A DNA stretch of 64,000 nt from Annulohypoxylon bovei var. microspora (taxonomy: Eukaryota > Ascomycota > Sordariomycetes > Xylariales > Hypoxylaceae). The notes below the pieces were generated by a model. The model did not search any database. It saw nothing but the letters and a program-made list of their open reading frames with translations, and was not told the DNA's origin. Each line of letters begins with the position of its first letter. The stretch's first letter is position 1. The position numbers and the translations under genes are program-made. The stretch is from the NCBI GenBank assembly GCA_022836615.1, contig MU405215.1, positions 310,001-374,000 of the forward strand. Reading direction: 5' to 3'. Below, piece by piece: positions 21,667 through 33,900 of the stretch.

Positions 21667-22320
21667 TCAGTAGTAGTTCTTGCCTTCAACCAGGTATTCC
21701 ACCTCGTCCAAAATGCTTGATATCATCAAGCTCACTTCCAGAGTCAGCATATCATCTTCAACTTGCTCCTCTAGCACTTCCACCGCTTCTAGCTTCTCCT
21801 GCCACAACATCTCCACTTGCATCTCATTCTCTTTAAGCAGTGTTTGTAACTCCTCTACCCGTTCCCGCTTCTCCCGTAGACGGTCTTTCACATACCGCCT
21901 TCGCCAGTTCCGAGGCCGCATCACCGGGCGCCAATCGTACCCGGGCCGGCGACGGGGATCGCAAACCATCCCGAACCAGTAGACGCCTGTCATGAACAGT
22001 ATAACCCCCAGCATCTCACTACCAACCTGCAGGTCTGGACAGAATCCCCAGTACTTGGCGAGGATGGCAAGGGGAGTTGCTAACACAACCAATTCGATCA
22101 GTTGGTTGAGATATAACATGAACTCGGCCGCCTCGTACGCTTTGAGTTCGGCGGGCCCGGGAGAAAAGGGGCCGTACTTCGCGGAGATGCCGAGAATTTG
22201 CGACTGGAACCGGTAGCCCTCCGTGCCGATGTCGAAAAGGTTGCGGTTGACATCGCCGTTCTCGTAAAAGATCGACTTGAGGGGAATGCCGAAGAATTCG
22301 TAAAGAAGACGGAAGGCCAT
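21667..22320 (-). CDS. hypothetical two-span membrane protein with C-terminal coiled coil
   Basis: A single-exon ORF of 217 aa that I do not recognise as a named family. It has two hydrophobic segments, about residues 75-95 (LIELVVLATPLAILAKYW) and 103-118 (MLGVILFMTGVYWFGMV). A strongly basic block follows (RPRNWRRRYVKDRLREKRER, about 135-155), then an acidic coiled coil to the end (EELQTLLKEN..., EVLEEQVEDDML). The start ATG at 22320 is preceded by what looks like a 5'-UTR intron (GTAAGT at 22410, AATAG ending at 22336, 75 nt). The layout of membrane hairpin plus cytosolic or matrix coiled coil suggests an organelle-membrane protein, but this is inference. Confidence 0.6.
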   Translation of the reverse strand: MAFRLLYEFFGIPLKSIFYENGDVNRNLFDIGTEGYRFQSQILGISAKYGPFSPGPAELKAYEAAEFMLYLNQLIELVVLATPLAILAKYWGFCPDLQVGSEMLGVILFMTGVYWFGMVCDPRRRPGYDWRPVMRPRNWRRRYVKDRLREKRERVEELQTLLKENEMQVEMLWQEKLEAVEVLEEQVEDDMLTLEVSLMISSILDEVEYLVEGKNYY

Positions 22321-22453
22321 TGTGATGATTCTTTTCTATTAATAATTGTTAGTGAGCGTGTCTCGTAGCAGGCCCAGATAGGGGTACGAGCGAAAGGCGC
22401 CGATACTTACGTAGAGTCGAACGATGTTGAGATCGCAAGTAGTCTGTGTACGT

Positions 22454-22666
22454 CTAGTGCTCGTATTCAAAGCCCTCGCGCAGAAGTTCTTGATAGGTCC
22501 TGCGGGCTGGAGGCTCTTCGTGCTCGTCAAACTCGTCGGGTATGTTATCGATGTTGAGGAAGTCCCATGTAATAATAAATACAGCTATCACAAAAAACAC
22601 ACCTGAAAGCTTGAGGCAGTTCTCATATACAAGTCCGACGAAGCCTGCAAAATCGAACAGTGACAT
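22454..22666 (-). CDS. possible 70-aa single-span membrane microprotein
   Basis: This ORF lies just upstream of the 217-aa gene on the same strand. Read from ATG 22666 it starts MSLFDFAGFVG, has one hydrophobic span (LSGVFFVIAVFIITWDFL, about residues 23-40) and a charged tail (DEFDEHEEPPARRTYQELLREG). Its stop is only 44 nt before the putative leader intron of the downstream gene, so it could be a separate small gene, a long uORF, or the first cistron of a shared transcript. Splice-like signals inside it (TTTTGCAG, TTTCAGGTGTGT) make the exact model uncertain. Confidence 0.4.
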   Translation of the reverse strand: MSLFDFAGFVGLVYENCLKLSGVFFVIAVFIITWDFLNIDNIPDEFDEHEEPPARRTYQELLREGFEYEH

Positions 22667-23589
22667 AGTTTCCAAATGTAATGTTTGAAGATTATTTCCA
22701 AGCATATAACTATGTGTATGTAGGAATTTTAGAAATGGGCAAGGGAGATTCCCGTCTATTTGTAGGTATGAGACGCCACCAGATATCGAGGCATAAAACA
22801 TGACATCCACTGGGAGTGATGGTTTACGCCTTCAAATCTAAATGTCGATATTTCGAGTACTATGGAGTTCTAATCCTCCAACGGTCTGTAGCCACGTACT
22901 TGACGACGTGAGACCTGAGAGGATGGCCGTGCCAACTCATTATAGTTGCCACTGGCGGACAACGAGTAGGATCTCATTAAAACACTAGTTATGTCATGTC
23001 AGAACTACTCGGAATTTTACAGATATAAGAAATGTGTCTAGGAAAGAATATTCGTTATTTATATCAATGACCATTAAACGTTTGTCTTGTCGGCATCCTA
23101 AGCTATGAACTGTAATAAACCCCGAGACTCGGAAGAGACGCGACGTCTAGGATGAAATAGATTCTAATTTCTGTAAAACTCATTAATAAAATTTAAGAAT
23201 GGCAACTGAGGCTTACGCCAGGATATATATTATTGAATCTTAAACTGAACTTTCCGACCTTATCTCACCCCTATTAAACTCCAGAACTCCAAATAGGTAG
23301 CCACTGACTTTATTCTTCAGAATATTATGGCCAGTAATCATAAAGCCTCCTTCATAGAAAACATCCAATACTAACATATCACCTCTTTCAAAAATATGCG
23401 TAGATTTGTTACACGGTGGTATCAGCAAAGTAGAAAAGACGAACATCTAATCTCACTCCTGCCCCCTTTTGCGCTCTGATCCTGATCCCAGTCTTCGCTA
23501 CCGAAGTCTCTGCTCCTATAGTCCGTAGTCTACTCCATCGTTAAAACTGAACATAAAAGTATATCGCCTCTTTTCCCACATCACTTCTA
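22667..23589. other. intergenic with one weak ORF
   Basis: AT-rich. A 68-codon ORF at 23240-23446 (minus) contains FERGDMLVLDVFYEGGFM followed by GYLFGVLEF, faintly like an SH3-type fold. It lies only 144 bp past the kinase stop. I treat it as a possible gene remnant only. Confidence 0.35.
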
Positions 23590-24949
23590 TCAACTTCCCG
23601 AGCCTTCTATCTCAGCGTCATACACAAATCTATTTACTAAAGCCGCGATCGCTTCATCCGTTTCTCCAGGTTGACCCGGAAACGCCGCCGCCGTTTTGTT
23701 GCGTACCGTATCCTCGGCTCTCTGCAGCATGTACGCCAGGCCAGGACGGTCCCGTGTCTCGTCTGCCAGACACCTGGCTAAGAAATCGCGAAGGTCGTCG
23801 TCGAGCGTGGGATACTTCGCGCCGTTTCCGTGGTGCAAGATCTCCGTCGCCCGTGTTTCGAACCCCTGGTAGTCCGTGATCCAGGCTGATATACGCACTT
23901 CTTGTCTTGCTATTAGGTTGATCATGATCTATACTTATGTTAGTTTCATATTTATTGGTTGGGGGTCGGGCTGCTGTTGATACCCTAGATATCTTCCAAA
24001 CATTGTCGCTGACGCCTTGGAACCCCTCTCTCGTTCGTCCAAAGTCAATGAACTTGAGCGGTGGAACTATGGAGTGTTCCGGAAACCCCAGACCTGCGGT
24101 ACCTATCATAACTGTATACTGACTGTTAGTAATATGAAGCTTCCCGGGAATTAGAGCTAACTAACCATTTGCAGGGTGTAAGTCTGCATGCTCGATGAAA
24201 CTCGGTGCTCTACCATCCGTAGGGACCGTCTCGAGTCGGGTTTCCTGATCTTCGGTTCTATTCGGAGGATACGCGAGAGCAATACATGCTCTTATTACTA
24301 AAACGCAGTCACAGTATATTAGACCATCGTATACATACCTACTTGACGGGAGACGTCATACTCACAACAGAGGAAAAAGGACCACAATATTCGGTTTGGT
24401 AACAGCTGATCGTATTTTACTAATCTCTCATACAACCGCGCTATATCTGCGTTTTCTAGATATTCCAGCACCGCTATCGGCCCTGTAAGTCCTTCTAAGG
24501 AGTCCTGCAAACCAAGTGGCCTATACATCGAAAGTCTTGGGGCGCGCCTGAACGAGGCCATCGGGTCGGGGTCATCGCGGCTCGCCAACAATCTGACGAT
24601 ATGTTCGGCTCCGCGCAGCGTCTGCAGTATGCCAGTCAATAGAGAATCCCAGATCTCACACATCGTTTGCACTAACTTTCAGCCACGTTATCTCATTCCT
24701 CAGGTCATCCTCTCGCCTCGGGTCTAGGGACCGCTTTATCGCAATGCGACGACACGTATCCATCGAAAGCCTCTCGACGGCACAAAATGTGAGGCCGAAG
24801 GCCCCTCGTCCGATCAGGCCTTGGAAGATAAACCTTTGATACTGGGTGGCGAAGTGTGCCCTTAACTCGGCCTCGATGTCTTCTATGGTTCTATTGCCAT
24901 AGCTGAGCACGGTGTCAGAGCGACGCCTTGGGTTCTGTATGAAATCCAT
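23590..24949 (-). CDS. fungal orphan protein kinase
   Basis: Five exons on the minus strand: 24949-24677, 24621-24366, 24297-24166, 24111-23984 and 23928-23590. All phases agree, giving 375 aa. Kinase motifs appear in order: glycine loop GRGAFG (47-52), AIK lysine (K72), alpha-C glutamate in RNEITW (E86), catalytic loop HADLHPAN (213-220, D215) and FIDFGRT (DFG at 243-245). A short C-lobe follows, with DNVWKISRIM and an RPGL-type end. All residues needed for catalysis are present, so it may be active. The HxDLHPxN loop and small C-lobe fit the rapidly evolving, fungus-specific kinase groups. Substrate unknown. The first in-frame ATG (24949) was chosen. Confidence 0.75.
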
Positions 24950-25545
24950 AAGTATGTAGACTACCAATTGCCTAAGTACCTAGGTAGTGATTGGAATAAA
25001 ACCTGCGTGGAGTGTACGTAGACAGAAAACCCCTAAGCTGGAACCGAGAGGCCGAGAGGTTCTTTGTGTGTGTGGTTATATTATCAAGAAAGACATTGTA
25101 CCGTCCGATTGCGGAATATGCACAAACGTTCCATATAATCACTGTCGACTAAGAAATGAAAGGGTTACAAAAATAGGCATATAACCTGAATGTAGCGTTA
25201 TTATATCATGTTTCTATTCCGAAGCGCAAAATATAGTAATAAGTGTCTTATGATAGTTATACTAGATTGAATAGACACCACTTTCATGTTATAGACTCAG
25301 TTACAAGGTCATATTTTGGTAGGGATATGTGTATGAGCTAACTTGACTTGTTGAATATGAGAGTGAAAATCTCGGGTTCATAAATGGGAAATGCTCACGA
25401 GTATGTCATAATCAACCAGATTCACCATTTAGCTCTTGAGATGATCTGTAATGTAAATTATATTTATATGTCACATCACGTCATATCTCATTTTCATTTC
25501 CCTCCCCTTCCCCCAAAGATCACCACTTAGATCTCTCTAGCTCGT
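24950..25545. other. intergenic
   Basis: 5' flank of the kinase and 3' flank of GCN20. A perfect TACCTAGGTA lies at 24977-24986, 28 bp upstream of the kinase start. The rest is AT-rich with nothing recognised. Confidence 0.55.
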
Positions 25546-27922
25546 CTAATGCGCCTTAACAACACCGGCAGCATCGGCCTGCGCGGCGATCCTCTTCTTG
25601 TACGCCTGGACGTCGCCGGGGAACTTCCACACGGTGCCGTTCTCGCAGACCCAGAGGCTCTTGCACACCGTCTGCAGCATCGTGACGTCGTGGGACACCA
25701 TCAGCACGCCGCCCTGGAACTCCTGCAGCGCCTCGGACAGCGCGTCCATGGCCTCGATATCCAGATGATTGGACGGTTCGTCGAGGACCAGGATGTGGGG
25801 CTGCGTGAGCGCCAGACACGCGAACGCGACACGGCTCTTCTGACCACCGGACAGGACCTCCATCTTCTGCAGGCCGGTCGTGCCCGTGATGCCGAACGCG
25901 CCGAGCTGGCGGCGGTACTCCTCGTCCGTGCGCCCGGGGTACATCTTCGACATGAAGCTGACGGCGCTCATGGTCAGGTCCAGCGCGTCGACGTGGTGCT
26001 GGGCGAAGAACCCGATCCTCAGGCGCGAGTTCTGGGAGATGACACCCTTGGTCGCCGACAGCTTTCCGATCAGCAGCTTCAGGATCGTCGTCTTACCCGC
26101 GCCGTTAGGTCCCACGATGCCGATACGCGAGTCGAGTTGGACGTCTAGGTCCACGTCCGTGAGGAGGATCTGGTCGGTGCTGTAGCCGAAGGTGACGCCG
26201 GACATCTGCACGATGGGCGGGGACAGCTTCTCGACCTCGGGGAAGCGGAACTTGACGCTGTACTCGGTCTCGGGGGCCTCGAGGACGGGCATGCGCTCCA
26301 GCTTCTTGATGCGCGACTGGGCCTCGGCGGCCTTGCCGGCGTTGTACCGGAACTTGTCGATGAAGTTCTGCAGGTGGGCGCGCTGGGCCACGTTATTCTC
26401 GTACTCGCGCTTCGCCGTCTTCTTGCGCTCCTCGCGGGTCGCGTAGAAGGACTCGAAGTTGGCGCCGCGGTAGTAGTCGAGCCGCTCCGAGTGCTGGTGG
26501 ATGATGTCCGTCGCGACTTCGTTGAGGAAGGCCCTGTCGTGACTGACCACCAGGATTGTGCTCGGGTAGGTGAGTAGGTAGTTGGAAAGGAAAGTAATGG
26601 ATGGGACGTCCAACATGTTGGACGGTTCGTCGAGGAGTAGTAGGTCAGGCTCGCAGAAGAGGGCTCGGGCGAGAGCCAAACGCATACGCCAACCACCAGA
26701 GAATGTCTTTGTAGCGAATTGTTGGCGTTCCGGGGAGAAACCTAGACCCGCCAGAATGCTAGCAGCTCTGGACTCTGCCTTGTCTGACTCCATCTCGGCC
26801 AATTTCGCCTGTATTTCTCCAAGCTTCCCGTCGAGTGCCTCTCGGTCATGGTCTAACTTCGCAGCATCTACAGAAGTATCCGCCATAGATGACCGCTGAG
26901 TCTCAATATCGGCAAGGCGTGCGGTGATTTCCTAAAGGTAATAGAATTAGCGAATGAGACCGGGACTGTGAAGGCGAAGGACATACTGTTTGATCCTTGA
27001 GTAACACTTTCCGCCAAACATCGGCATCCAAGACAGCTTGCAGAGCAGATGTGTCATCGCCATTAATCTATGGGCTATTAGCATACAGTATATAGGTCAA
27101 ATCGTTAAGCTACAGTGTTTGTCATACCTCTTGTTCGACGTGAAGAATGGAAATATGTGTAGGAACCGGCAACTCTCGCCTAGACAACGCCCTGAGCAAC
27201 GTAGATTTACCCACACCGTTGTGACCAACCAAACCATAACGGTGTCCATAAGCGAGAGTTAGATCCGTATCCATCAAGATACGCGTGCCGCCGATGCTGA
27301 CATCTACGTTCTCGATCTTGATATCCTTGGTCTTGCCAGCACCGCTGCCAGATCCGAGCTGGAGCGGGTTGACAGCCATATAGAACTCCTCATAGCTCTG
27401 GGCGTTCTCAGCCTGGTTGAGCAGCCTGGAAGCTTCATACTCGACGTTCTTGAACTGCTTCTTGTTCTGCTTGGCAGCGATCTTACGCTCGGCCTTCTCG
27501 AGCTTCTTCCGATCGACCTTAGACTCTACCTTGCGGGCATTGGCGGACTCCAGGTCGACATTGCCGGTAGCAACGGCTAGAGTCGACGACATGTTCCGCT
27601 GTGTGCCGACCTGGATGGCCTGGTCGAGGCGCCTCACGACGGATGGGCCGCGGCGCTCGCCATTGCTACTGTTGACTTCTTCGTACTTGTCAACCCACTT
27701 GGAGACTAGCGAACGGATCTTGTCCTGGTTAGAGCCGGCGGGATCTCCAGAAGCAGATAGTAGGAGCTCGGTGATAGCAGCGGCAGCCTCAGCGAGGGGC
27801 GACAGAGCGGCGGACTCCTCATCGCCTACCCAGGCAGTAGATGCATGTCTAAGATATCCTACGGAATACTCGGAGACGACGGGGTCGATATCCGGAATTG
27901 CGGCTCTGATATCGGCTTCCAT
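25546..27922 (-). CDS. gcn20: GCN20, ABCF ATPase of general amino-acid control
   Basis: Three exons on the minus strand: 27922-27128, 27067-26987 and 26931-25546, giving 753 aa, practically the length of yeast GCN20. The N-terminal 200 residues carry the GCN1-binding type region of this family. The first ABC unit has GHNGVGKST (about 233), a degenerate signature FSGGWRMRLALARAL and LLLLDEPSNMLD. The second has GPNGAGKTT (about 556), LSGGQKSRVAFA and LVLDEPSNHLD. There are no membrane spans. In yeast GCN20 with GCN1 helps GCN2 sense uncharged tRNA on ribosomes, which leads to eIF2 phosphorylation and GCN4 translation. Its target gene cpc-1 lies 5.3 kb away in this window. The C-terminal half is much GC-richer than the N-terminal exon. 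Confidence 0.95.
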
Positions 27923-30900
27923 TTTGACATATGACGGGGATGGAGCCGGAGATTACCTTACCCACTAGGACCTTGGAAGAGGACCCAGACCTTTTTTCTC
28001 AAAATGGGATTCAATTTGCGAATCAACTTTTCCAAGCTGAATCTTGTCTATCTGGTCTTTTTGTTGCCCCTGAGATCGAAAGACACCGCTTCCAACAACG
28101 TGGATCCCTGGTTGTGAGATTTAATTTCCAGCTGCAGTGCTCGATGCAATAGGGTACCTAGTGTGATCTGTTTGTCGTCCAAGCGGCGGTTATGAATCCT
28201 GAAAAATGTCTCCTCACGAAACAGGCACAAAATCATAAAAATGTCGTCTGAATAAAAAGGTGGAACTCTTACATTATCGTACATTACATACCGGTGTTAT
28301 CACGGTAATAATTATAACGGTACCTATACGGTGCGATTACTAAGATTCTTAATATCATGACGGCTAATCTTCGGCGTAGGCGATATTGACTTTTAATTGC
28401 ATGTGATGAAAATGGCCGTTATTCATGTAGCCATCCGTGATATTAATTTTTGTTGGTTCCTGTTCCTATTCTGTAAGTGCTCAAGCCTCACAAACAATAA
28501 TAAAAATAATGATATTGGAATTCATTTTTCAACTCGCGTTGGCCGAGATTGAATTGACCCTGTGCTTAGGCCTCGAGCCTTTTTAAGATCAAAACTCTTC
28601 AACCCTATCAAAATCATTAAAATCATCAAACCCCCTTTCATTAGGTACGAGGCGGTTCATCGTGTTGGAATCTTACCTTGTCCTTGTTCCTTGCTCTTCC
28701 TATTTTGGCGACGCCTAGCTCCGAACGATCTGCTGCTTATGTAGGTGCTGTATCAAGATCTCATAGGCTACCGATGTCTGCGATGTGAAGGGATATGTTT
28801 GGTTGCTTGACATGGGGAAGTCTTAGGACCCTTACCTAACCAAACAACTTGGAAGTCAGTCTGTTGTGAGGACAGGGCTAGCCTTAAATTCGAACAAAAC
28901 ATGCTGGAGACAAATCTTGCTAAGCTTCGGAGTTTGCCTTGATATGTTCTCCAGTGCATCGTCAACGCTACAACGATCGGCGGGGCTTTGATGCGTCACA
29001 AATCAACTCGGATCGATCTCTTGGAATCTATGTATGCGTGCCAATAGGATATTTACCTTTCGTCGGTGCCGTGCCGGGCGAAGCGCGTGGGAATAACGCG
29101 CCGACCACTCGCGGACGCGTTCGGGAATCGCATCCACGATTCTGACCTTGCATTCCTGGAAGGTTGAAACGCGCATTATTCCCGTCGCGCTTCCGCCGTC
29201 GCTAATTGGCTGTTCTACGCACTGCATCTTCCCAGCTAACCGCAGCCGCTGTGGGATTCTTCAGCCAGCCCGTGTCTCAGTGCGCCCTATCATTGCCATT
29301 GTTGGCAGTTGGAACGCTTTTTAAGTTCTAAGATCTTCACTAACCAAAAAATATTTATCTAGACGGGTCCCTATTAGGCTGGATGCCCGGCGCAACACGC
29401 AGCTGGATGATGCGGCCGCCGCCTGGACCATCACGTTGACTCTGATTTCCACATGCTAAATGCAACGTCTCTCCAGGTATCTTACCTGATTATAGTCGTC
29501 AATCCGCACATACATATGGTTCGATACATGTGTGTACTGAGTCCTAGACACTCCCGCTGCAACTATCATGAGATTTTTCAGGCACCGATTGCATGACCCC
29601 TTTTCTCCCGAATAGACAGATATTTCATACGAAGCGAGTGGGATCGCTGTATAGTTCCTATTATACTCTTGCAATGCGCTCATGCGTTTCCTCATCTATT
29701 CCCCGAGAGATCTACTTGTGGGGTTACATCTCGCCTCTCGATGGTGGCTAACGTCATGACACCATTAGGTGGCAATGGATTTGAAATGCAGCTGCAAGTA
29801 AATCCTGAAAACTTCAACATCAGGTTTTGCTTTGGCATGCGAGGCATGGTCCTAGGCACTTGTTGTAATGATCAAATCAAACCGTAAACAATTCACGACC
29901 AATAACTCCGACGTTGGTGAAGAGACTACTGTAGTCCAAGAAGCAAATTGCCATGTTAGGCCGCATCGTAATCATAAAAACCCGAGGTAACAGCCTAGTA
30001 AAAAAGAATATCACGGTTGTCTAACCTACGGCTATTTTTGATGACAGCATGATCCTGTATCGAGCGGATTTTTTATCCGCATCCAGATAACCGGGTTGGA
30101 CACGAACAACGCTGCCGCATCAGCATCGGGGGAGGATTCAGTTTCACGTCAGCTTCCTTTGAATGGGTTGTAGATGACGTGGTTCTCCTAGGAGCTACAT
30201 ATCAAGGAATTCTTCATTAATTGCTTCGATCCGCTATTCTTGGTATGCGCTCTTGGGGTATGTAGCTAGATATGTTCAGCTGTAGGCTTTCGCTCGAACG
30301 GAATTTAACGACATGATTGACCCGAGAATCTGTAAAGGATATCCCAACTTGAACCGGCGTTAGTCTGTTATTGTGGTTCGATGGAAGTGTCCGTGCCGTG
30401 AAAGGTGAGCTTCATGTTGATGAAGTTTCGGCGCCAAAGCCGAATTTGGATCCAGGGGTCTCCTTTCTAATGCGTGCGGACTCTTGGAAAAAAGCCGGCG
30501 CCTTACTAGTAAAAATGTCCTCGAGACGGTCTTGGAAAATAGCCGAAAAAGACCGCTAGCCAGCAATATATCGGCTATCGTGAACTATTAATTCTCCACA
30601 AGAATCGTTAGAAGTCTTGTTTCAAGTGCCTGAGCTGACAGCGATAGCAAAGGCCTAGAGCCTTGCTTTATGAAGACTTCGGATTCTGGTTGTGACGCCG
30701 TAACAGAAAGCTGATCCTTGCTCGGAGACGAATCATTGGTCGAGAAAGCTCTCCCACTTCTCCGCTAGGTGATGAACTTATTAGGCGATCGTTAAGCTTT
30801 CAGCTGCTATTCTTGATCCTAGACCCTACTCGTGACTAGGCTGGCTTGGTAGATCAAAGAAAATCACGTCGTTGACGACGGCGCCTTCAAACGCGGTCCA

Positions 30901-33900
30901 CATGATCCGGCATTGCGCAATTCTGAATCGGCAACCCCGGTAGAAATTCCAGTGACAGTACTAGGCTGTTAGGTATGTATGTATGTACATACTATGGTTG
31001 GTTGGATGGTACCGAGATATCAATCCGAACCCGACCCTGGGGTTATGTTCTGAGCGAGTTTCATTCTTAAGCCACATCACATCAACATTTCTTCAGCAAC
31101 ATACATATTAGTACGACGCCTCATTGATCAATGGCATTGATGAAATTGAGGGGTAAAAGTCTGGGTACATGTAGCTATTTTAAGGAGGACTTTCGATGTC
31201 CCCACGTCTCCAGCTTTTTTTCATCGTGACACGGCACAGCCAAGTACCTACAATTTGATATGTACAATAGTGTATTTGTATTGTTACTTCAACACCTATC
31301 TTGCCCACCTGGGTAATATACCTGCTTTCATTTATTAGTCTGTAGCGGATAGCACCTTTTACTACTTACTGATAGGTCATATGGCTTGCTGTGTATTGCT
31401 TCATGGTTCGGAAGGTACCAGGCATAAAAAAAAAGGCGAGCTACATAGCGAGTAAATGTATATCGGGTACTAGATGTTTGCATCCGTTCCGCTGGATTTA
31501 ATAATTCCACCGTCACTCCCGCAATACCCTCACAAGCGACAAGAGGGGGCTTTGTAGTTTGTCTGGGCAGCTGGGCAACTGGGCAACCGGGCAGTTGATC
31601 GGTACTTAAGTCTATGATAGACCGAAGTAAAGTGATAGATAATAAGTCGGTTGTGATTCGCAATGGGAGCCGTCGGATCGTAACAACAACGACGGCAAGA
31701 TGCCTCATCCATGACAGGCAGAGCCTTGTCTCGGTGTTTCGGTCCTCTCATGAACAATGGGTCTTGCATTGTACAATACAAAAAGCTGCGAGGTGTGCGC
31801 CGCAATCTAAGCAACACTCGTATCTGTGTCTCGTCACCTAGCAGCTTTTTAGATGTTCGATAGAGCCTTAAGAAAATGGCCCCCCAATGTTTCCTAAGCA
31901 AGATTTCTGTGGGATGTGAGACGTACATACATACATGAGAGACCGCTTCCCACGTTTATTTCTATTTGCACGGACCCTGAGAACGTTTTCCGGGGAAGGG
32001 ATATCGGTAAACCGGAGAATAAGACCAGAAAGGTAAGCCGCCACAAGCTATGACTTACTAGACGGAAGGAGAAGGATACACAAGTCACCGGCGGTCAAAT
32101 CCAAGACTTATGTATGATACGTAACTGCAGTCTGTGGGATAATAGGGTGTGGGAAGCGTTGCTAATGAGTGGTCACACGATCTGCTTGTTCCCCATGGAG
32201 TACAGCTTGTTCATGTCGTGATGCGTGACAGCAGGCGGCGGTAGGCGACCAACCATTGGTTGAAATGGTACACCGTAGTTGGATACGGAGCACCTCTAAG
32301 AAGGAGGGCACAAGCACCGATACTGATGAGGCAAGCATCAGCATGCAAGTTGCAAGCGCAGTATTGGCAACAAATATCGCAGTCAACGATATGCAACAGT
32401 GCGTGGTTTAGTTGCTGAAGCCGTTTGCGTTCCTCGTGCCGTCTCTTCGGCACTTTTTAACCTTGAAAAAAGAAAGTGGCTTTTTCTTAACGTACCGGGC
32501 TAAAGCTTTGCGTGTATGTATGGCAATTATCGAATAGACCCAACTAATATAATAGGAAAGGAAACACGAGAGAACTGACAATACCTACCTACCTAGGGAA
32601 GTAGTAGTAATAGAAATGACAAGGCTGCCCAACTTGAAAACGAAGAATAAGCGCTTATGCAAATAATATTATGGTATACCTATAAGAGAAGTCGTAAGTA
32701 TTTGCGTTTTACTCTTGAGAAACTCGAGGCTGTTATCTCCGGATAGCTAATATTTCAGGATATGCCGTTCGTAAGTATGGACACAGATGAAGTAAGGGAG
32801 TCTTGACAATGAACCTCCAAAGGCTCACTAGGTGTCAGTAGTTCGAAGTAGAGTCTCATGCATTCAATTATTGTAACATCTGGAGATGATCTTGTTCTTA
32901 TTAATATAAGTCAAGAAAATATTGGAGACTCGAGTCGCAGTAGTTTACGTACATACCTACACAACTAGCAGCGACTAAGCAACTGAGAAGACCGACCCTG
33001 AACCAAGAACCTGGAACCGTCGAACCCAAGCACAAGAATGACATACCTACCTAGAGGTACTTAACTAATGCAGCGTCATTTAAGGCTGCCCAGTGGGCTG
33101 GTTGTGTCTTTCGAATCGTGGAATCGTGGAATGTCTAATCGAACCTATCATTCTCGTTTGCAATTCGCCATAACCCCGAGATGCCCGCTGATGTGAAGAT
33201 TTAAATTAAAAAAAGCATTCGACATCAAAGAAGTTTAGAGGGGTTTGTCTAGGACTGACATCTCGTTTCGACCGTTTCGTCGCTCAGCACTTGACCTGAA
33301 AGCTGTTCTGACCAATGAGAAGCTATGATAGGTCTCGGATAATGAATGGCGCTAGCAAGTTGCATCGGTCTATCCCATCCAGGAACTAATAATAATAATA
33401 TGTATTCATAAGAGCAACAATAATAATCATAATAATAACATCATCAGCAGCAGCAGTACTTATGCGGACTGCGCGTCCGGAAAGTGGAAAAGGCCAAATC
33501 CACCTTCAACCTTCAAGGATCATGCATCCTAAAAAGTGCATCACGATAAAAGAAAATTTAGTTTCTTCTCTTATGTATGAGGGATCTGAGTATCTGAGTA
33601 CCGTACCTGGAATATATAAAGTAGGAAATATGGAGAATTAAGTTAAGCATAAACATTAAACTCCAGTCACCTTACGTAAGGAAGTATATGTAGGTCCACG
33701 GCCACGGTACATATGTACCTACCTTGAATGGATCTTAATGAACATTGAATTCAATCATGTTGTCTTTCACTGCTGTGCAATTTTCAGTCTAATGTACAAT
33801 ACTCAGGTATTTCAGCAACAGGACGTTCTTTCATAGGTACCTAGGTAGGTCATTGAAACCTCTCGATACCAATTACTTGCTTCAGCATGGAAATATGACC

